A stretch of DNA of 36,532 nucleotides, from contig NZ_JAODMK010000020.1 in assembly GCF_025465545.1 (NCBI RefSeq), forward strand, positions 1 through 36,532. Direction: 5' to 3'. A program made the translations under genes and the position numbers. This stretch comes from Naasia sp. Lineage in GTDB: Bacteria; Actinomycetota; Actinomycetes; Actinomycetales; Microbacteriaceae. Positions within the stretch are counted from its first letter, which is position 1; each line of letters starts with the position of its first letter. The notes under the pieces are model-generated. The model searched no databases. It was not told where the DNA came from and was given only the letters and a program-made list of their open reading frames with translations. Positions 33,319 to 36,532 of the stretch are shown in pieces.

Positions 33319-33567
33319 TCAGCCCTGGGCCTTCACGATGTAGTTGACGGCGTCGCCGACGGTCTTGAGGTTCTTCACTTCCTCATCGGGGATCTTCACG
33401 TCGAACTTCTCCTCGGCGTTGACCACGATGGTCATCATCGAGATGGAGTCGATGTCGAGGTCGTCCGTGAAGGACTTGTCCATCTCGACCGTGTCGGTCG
33501 CGATCCCGGTCTCATCGCTGACGAGCTCGGCGAGGCCGGCGAGGACTTCTTCAGTGGACAGTGCCAT
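33319..33567 (-). CDS. acpP: Acyl carrier protein
   Basis: The 82-residue acidic helical protein carries growing acyl chains on a phosphopantetheine arm at S41 in the motif DIDSISMM; most ACPs have DSL here and this one has DSI. A strong ribosome binding site, AAGGAGAACAA, precedes the ATG, fitting the need for abundant ACP. It lies between fabH and fabF in the same direction. Confidence 0.95.
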   Translation of the reverse strand: MALSTEEVLAGLAELVSDETGIATDTVEMDKSFTDDLDIDSISMMTIVVNAEEKFDVKIPDEEVKNLKTVGDAVNYIVKAQG

Positions 33568-33634
33568 TTGTTCTCCTTGAGGGGGTGTGGTTCGAGGCGG
33601 CTTCGAGCTTATCGGGAGGGGTATCGCCGTGCGG

Positions 33635-34633
33635 TCAGGGCAGGACGACGACCTGGGCGCCGTAGACCAGACCTGCGCCGAAGCCGATCTGCAGGGCGAG
33701 CCCGCCGGAGAGCTCCGGGTGCTCCTGCAGGAGCCGGTGCGTGGCGAGCGGGATCGATGCGGCGGAGGTGTTGCCGGTGGTGGCGATGTCCCGCGCGATC
33801 GCGACGCTCTCGGGAAGGCCCAGCTGCTTCGCGAACTCGTCGATGATGCGCATGTTCGCCTGATGGGGGATGAAGGCCGCCAGCTGGTCGGCGGTCACGC
33901 CGGCCTCAACCAGCGCCTCCTTCGCGACCTTGGCCATCTCCCACACGGCCCAGCGGAACACGGTCTGTCCCTCCTGGCGGAGCGTCGGCCAGGGGATGAC
34001 CCCGTCGCGGAAGTCGGTGAGCGTCCCGTTCATGCCCACGGCGTCGGCCTTGGAGCCGTCCGAACCCCACACCGTCTTGGAGATGCCGGGCGTCTCGCTC
34101 GGCCCGATCACCGCGGCGCCCGCGCCGTCGCCGAGGAGGAAGGAGATGCTGCGGTCGGTCGGGTCGACGAGGTCGGACAGCTTCTCGGCGCCGACGACGA
34201 GCGCATAGTGCCCCATGCCGGCGCGGATCAAGGCGTCGGCCTGGGCTATCGCGTAGGTGTACCCGGCGCATGCGGCGTTGATGTCGTAGGCCGCTGCCGG
34301 GTTGGCGCCCACCCGGTCGGCCAGGACCGCGGACAGCGACGGCGTCTGCCGGGTGTTGCTCACTGTGGCGACGAGCACGAGGTCCACCTGCTCCGGGGCG
34401 ATGCCCGCCGCGGCGATGGCCTCCTTCGACGCCTCGGTCGCCAGGTCGACGGCGCTGACGCCCCCGGAGGCGCGGGTGCGGGTGATGATGCCCGTCCGCT
34501 GCCGGATCCACTCGTCCGAGGAGTTGATGGGGCCGACCAGATCGTTGTTGGGGACGACCAGGTCGCCACGTGCGGCACCCAGTCCGAGGATGCGCGTGTA
34601 CTGCGCTCCGGTCGACTGCTTGAGCTCGATCAT
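33635..34633 (-). CDS. fabH: 3-oxoacyl-ACP synthase III
   Basis: The 332-residue enzyme starts fatty-acid synthesis by joining an acyl-CoA primer to malonyl-ACP. The catalytic triad is complete: C122 in DINAACAGYTYA, H257 in IPHQANMR and N288 in TTGNTSAASIP. The ATG at 34633 overlaps the fabD stop by 4 nt (ATGA) and has GGAG 5 nt upstream, so it is preferred to the ATG at 34657. In this group FabH usually accepts branched primers, consistent with iso/anteiso fatty acids, but specificity is not visible in sequence. Confidence 0.94.
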   Translation of the reverse strand: MIELKQSTGAQYTRILGLGAARGDLVVPNNDLVGPINSSDEWIRQRTGIITRTRASGGVSAVDLATEASKEAIAAAGIAPEQVDLVLVATVSNTRQTPSLSAVLADRVGANPAAAYDINAACAGYTYAIAQADALIRAGMGHYALVVGAEKLSDLVDPTDRSISFLLGDGAGAAVIGPSETPGISKTVWGSDGSKADAVGMNGTLTDFRDGVIPWPTLRQEGQTVFRWAVWEMAKVAKEALVEAGVTADQLAAFIPHQANMRIIDEFAKQLGLPESVAIARDIATTGNTSAASIPLATHRLLQEHPELSGGLALQIGFGAGLVYGAQVVVLP

Positions 34634-35550
34634 GCGTCTCCGTCCAGCATCGCCCACGCCGCGGCCAGGTCGTCAGGTGTCTTGATCGCGACCGCCGGCA
34701 CTCCGCGGAGGCCGCGCTTGGCCAGGCCGGTGAGCGCGCCAGCGGGAGCCAGCTCGATGATGCCGGTCACCCCCGCCTCCGCGAACGCCGCCATGCACAG
34801 GTCCCAGCGCACGGGGGAGGAGACCTGACCGACGAGCAGTTCGACGAAGGCGGCGCCCGAGTCGACCGTGCTGCCGTCCGTGTTGGTCCAGATCGGCAGC
34901 AGTGGGTCCTGAGGGTCGAGGGTCGCCGCCACGGCGCGCATCCGCTCCACGGCGGGCTCCATGTAGCGGGTGTGGAACGCGCCGGCGACCTGGAGCGGGA
35001 TCACCCGGCTGCCGGCAGGCGGGGTAGCGGCGAGTGCGGCGAGGCCCTCCTTGGCGCCGGCGACGACGATCTGGCCGCCGCCATTGAAGTTCGCGGGCGC
35101 GAGGCCGTGCTGCTCGAGGGCGGCGAGGACGGTGGCCTCGTCGCCGCCCACGACGGCGCTCATGCCGGTGTCGGCCTGTGCCGCCGCCTCCGCCATCGCA
35201 CGGCCCCGTTCGGCCACCAGGTGGATGGCCTCGGCGAAGGAGAGGATGCCGGCCCCTGCAGCGGCGGTGATCTCACCGACGGAGTGGCCGGCGATCCCGC
35301 CGACCTGCGCGTCGCGCCCGTCGGCGAGGAGGGAGTGCAGGGTCACCAGTCCGGCCGCCACGATGAGGGGCTGCGCGATGCTGGTGTCGCGGATGGTGTC
35401 CGCGTCCGATTCGGTGCCGTGCAGCAGGAGATCGACTCCCGATTCGGCTCCGAACTGGCCGACCAGCTCGCGGGCTCCCGGCTGGGCGAGCCACGGTCCG
35501 AGGAATCCGGGGGTCTGGGACCCCTGACCAGGGGCGACGACGACGATCAC
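34630..35550 (-). CDS. fabD: Malonyl-CoA:ACP transacylase
   Basis: The 306-residue enzyme moves malonyl groups from CoA to ACP. APGQGSQ at 6-12, the nucleophile S90 in GHSVGE, and H193 in GAFHTRYM are all present. The GTG start at 35550 has AGGATGG about 6 nt upstream. It heads the fab operon and overlaps fabH. The 115-bp gap upstream must hold the operon promoter, but no clear -35/-10 pair was seen, and the FasR/PucR-type regulator gene often found upstream in actinobacteria is absent; a GH10 gene is there instead. Confidence 0.95.
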   Translation of the reverse strand: MIVVVAPGQGSQTPGFLGPWLAQPGARELVGQFGAESGVDLLLHGTESDADTIRDTSIAQPLIVAAGLVTLHSLLADGRDAQVGGIAGHSVGEITAAAGAGILSFAEAIHLVAERGRAMAEAAAQADTGMSAVVGGDEATVLAALEQHGLAPANFNGGGQIVVAGAKEGLAALAATPPAGSRVIPLQVAGAFHTRYMEPAVERMRAVAATLDPQDPLLPIWTNTDGSTVDSGAAFVELLVGQVSSPVRWDLCMAAFAEAGVTGIIELAPAGALTGLAKRGLRGVPAVAIKTPDDLAAAWAMLDGDA

Positions 35551-35664
35551 CGGTCCATCCTGCCAAGCCTGCCCTGCCTGATCGGCGGATACGCCACTAA
35601 AGTTGCGCGAATTGCTTGGAGGTGCGGCACAGCAGTGGTGAGTGTGGGGCGGAACCGAGCCCGG

Positions 35665-36532
35665 TCAGCCCAGGATCTGCTGCAGGGCCGAGAACGCCGG
35701 CTTGGGGGCGTAGTCCCTGTCGAACAGCAGGGGAGCTGCCTCGCCCAGCTCGTCCCAGGAATAGCGATCGCTGAACCCGAAGACGGTCGTGCTGCGGCAG
35801 CCGGGCACGTCCAGGCAGGCGCGGAGGACGTCGCCGTAGAGCTGGGCCTGGAGGTCGAGCTGATCCTCGGAAGGGCCGGCGATCGCGACGTCGAGCTCGG
35901 TGATGTGGATATCGAGGCCCAGGTCAGCGAACCGGCGCATGTTGGCTCGAACGGACTCCACGTCCGGGGGGAATGCCGCGTCCACATGGAACTGCAGTCC
36001 GATGCCGTCGATCGGCACGCCGCGGACCACGAAGTCCTCGGCCATGGCATAGAGGAAGTCCGACTTCGGTCCGAGTTCCTCGGCGCCCGTCTCGTTGTAG
36101 ATCAGCTCCGCGTCGGGGTCGGCGGCCCGAGCGGCGCGGAACGCCCGCTCGATGTAGCCGCCGCCGAGGGCGTTCCGCCACACCGTCGATGCGAGCACAG
36201 CATCGCTGCCTCCCGTGTCCTGGGGGCCCCAGATCCCCTCGTTCACGACCACCCACCGGTCGACCTTTCCGCGATAGCGCGACACGAGCGTGCTGATGTG
36301 GTCGTCGAAAACCTGGCCCACCTCGTCCGCAGAGCCCGTTGCGGCCAGGTCCTGCACCCACGCGGGCAGCTCGAAGTCCCAGACGAGGAACATCCCGGTC
36401 ACGGTCTGGTCGTGCACCTCCGCGTAGTTGACGCTGACGTCGGCAGGCAGGAAGAAGTAGTCCTCGTCCTCGCCCCGCGTGGTGGCCCAGTAGAACTCGG
36501 TCGGCGCGGCCGAGTTGAACTGCTCGGCGAGC
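35665..36532 (-). CDS. GH10 family glycosidase (endo-beta-1,4-xylanase-like), 5' end outside window
   Basis: The frame is open to the window edge, so the N terminus is missing; about 288 residues are seen. The GH10 barrel is recognised by EQFNSAAPTEFYWATT, GMFLVWDFELPAWVQDL, the acid/base motif VVNEG, GIGLQFHVD, and the nucleophile motif ITELDV. Two normally invariant substrate-binding patches are altered: the usual NEMKW is TEFYW, and the usual LVWHxQxP is LVWDFELP. The catalytic glutamates are kept, so the protein may be active on a different substrate. A signal peptide, if present, lies outside the window. It follows no visible partner and points towards fabD. Confidence 0.82.
   Translation of the reverse strand, partial: LAEQFNSAAPTEFYWATTRGEDEDYFFLPADVSVNYAEVHDQTVTGMFLVWDFELPAWVQDLAATGSADEVGQVFDDHISTLVSRYRGKVDRWVVVNEGIWGPQDTGGSDAVLASTVWRNALGGGYIERAFRAARAADPDAELIYNETGAEELGPKSDFLYAMAEDFVVRGVPIDGIGLQFHVDAAFPPDVESVRANMRRFADLGLDIHITELDVAIAGPSEDQLDLQAQLYGDVLRACLDVPGCRSTTVFGFSDRYSWDELGEAAPLLFDRDYAPKPAFSALQQILG

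Overview
The window is high-GC DNA (about 70% by eye) from an actinobacterium, most likely of the family Microbacteriaceae. The evidence is gene content: a DUF3145 gene beside the compact fabD-fabH-acpP-fabF operon, a DUF7882-type protein, Holin-X and DUF3618 envelope proteins, frequent GTG starts and 4-nt ATGA/GTGA overlaps. No rRNA, tRNA, CRISPR array or insertion sequence was recognised.

Region 1 (about 1-12,700) is a stress and dormancy island. It holds three two-domain universal stress proteins, a P2-type cation ATPase, a DoxX membrane protein, a DevS/DosS-like GAF-GAF histidine kinase with its DevR/DosR-like response regulator, a small FMN-binding pyridoxamine-oxidase-like protein and a phosphoketolase. 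Five copies of one 15-bp palindrome, GGGACCWWNGSCMCT, lie upstream of these transcription units (328, 1695, 4586, 7703, 12670). They closely resemble the mycobacterial DosR box. The sensor keeps a His and a Tyr at the spacing of the heme-pocket residues of DosS/DosT, and the regulator keeps the DosR DNA-contact residues. The best reading is a complete, self-contained DosR-type regulon packed around its own regulator, with a phosphoketolase as a member.

Region 2 (about 12,700-20,550) holds small and mostly uncharacterised genes: a P-loop kinase operon with a DUF1653 gene, a beta/gamma-crystallin remnant, PspC and SHOCT-type small membrane proteins, a zinc-ribbon metallopeptidase, an SRAP (YedK/HMCES-type) DNA-protein crosslink enzyme, a DUF7882 protein, and an M1 aminopeptidase gene wrecked by a frameshift, a deletion and what look like two in-place inversions.

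Region 3 (20,900-24,200) is an envelope/stress operon. Two single-pass proteins each carry four tandem 11-residue LEA-like repeats and flank a Holin-X protein. A terminator and then a YihY/BrkB membrane protein follow.

Region 4 (24,200-31,320) has a divergent family-A DNA polymerase, an S9 peptidase, a DUF1684 protein, a GH1-like glycosidase, a PadR regulator and DUF3145. Region 5 (31,450-36,532) has a small zinc-ribbon protein, the type II fatty-acid operon (fabD-fabH-acpP-fabF, minus strand) and a GH10 glycosidase cut by the window end.
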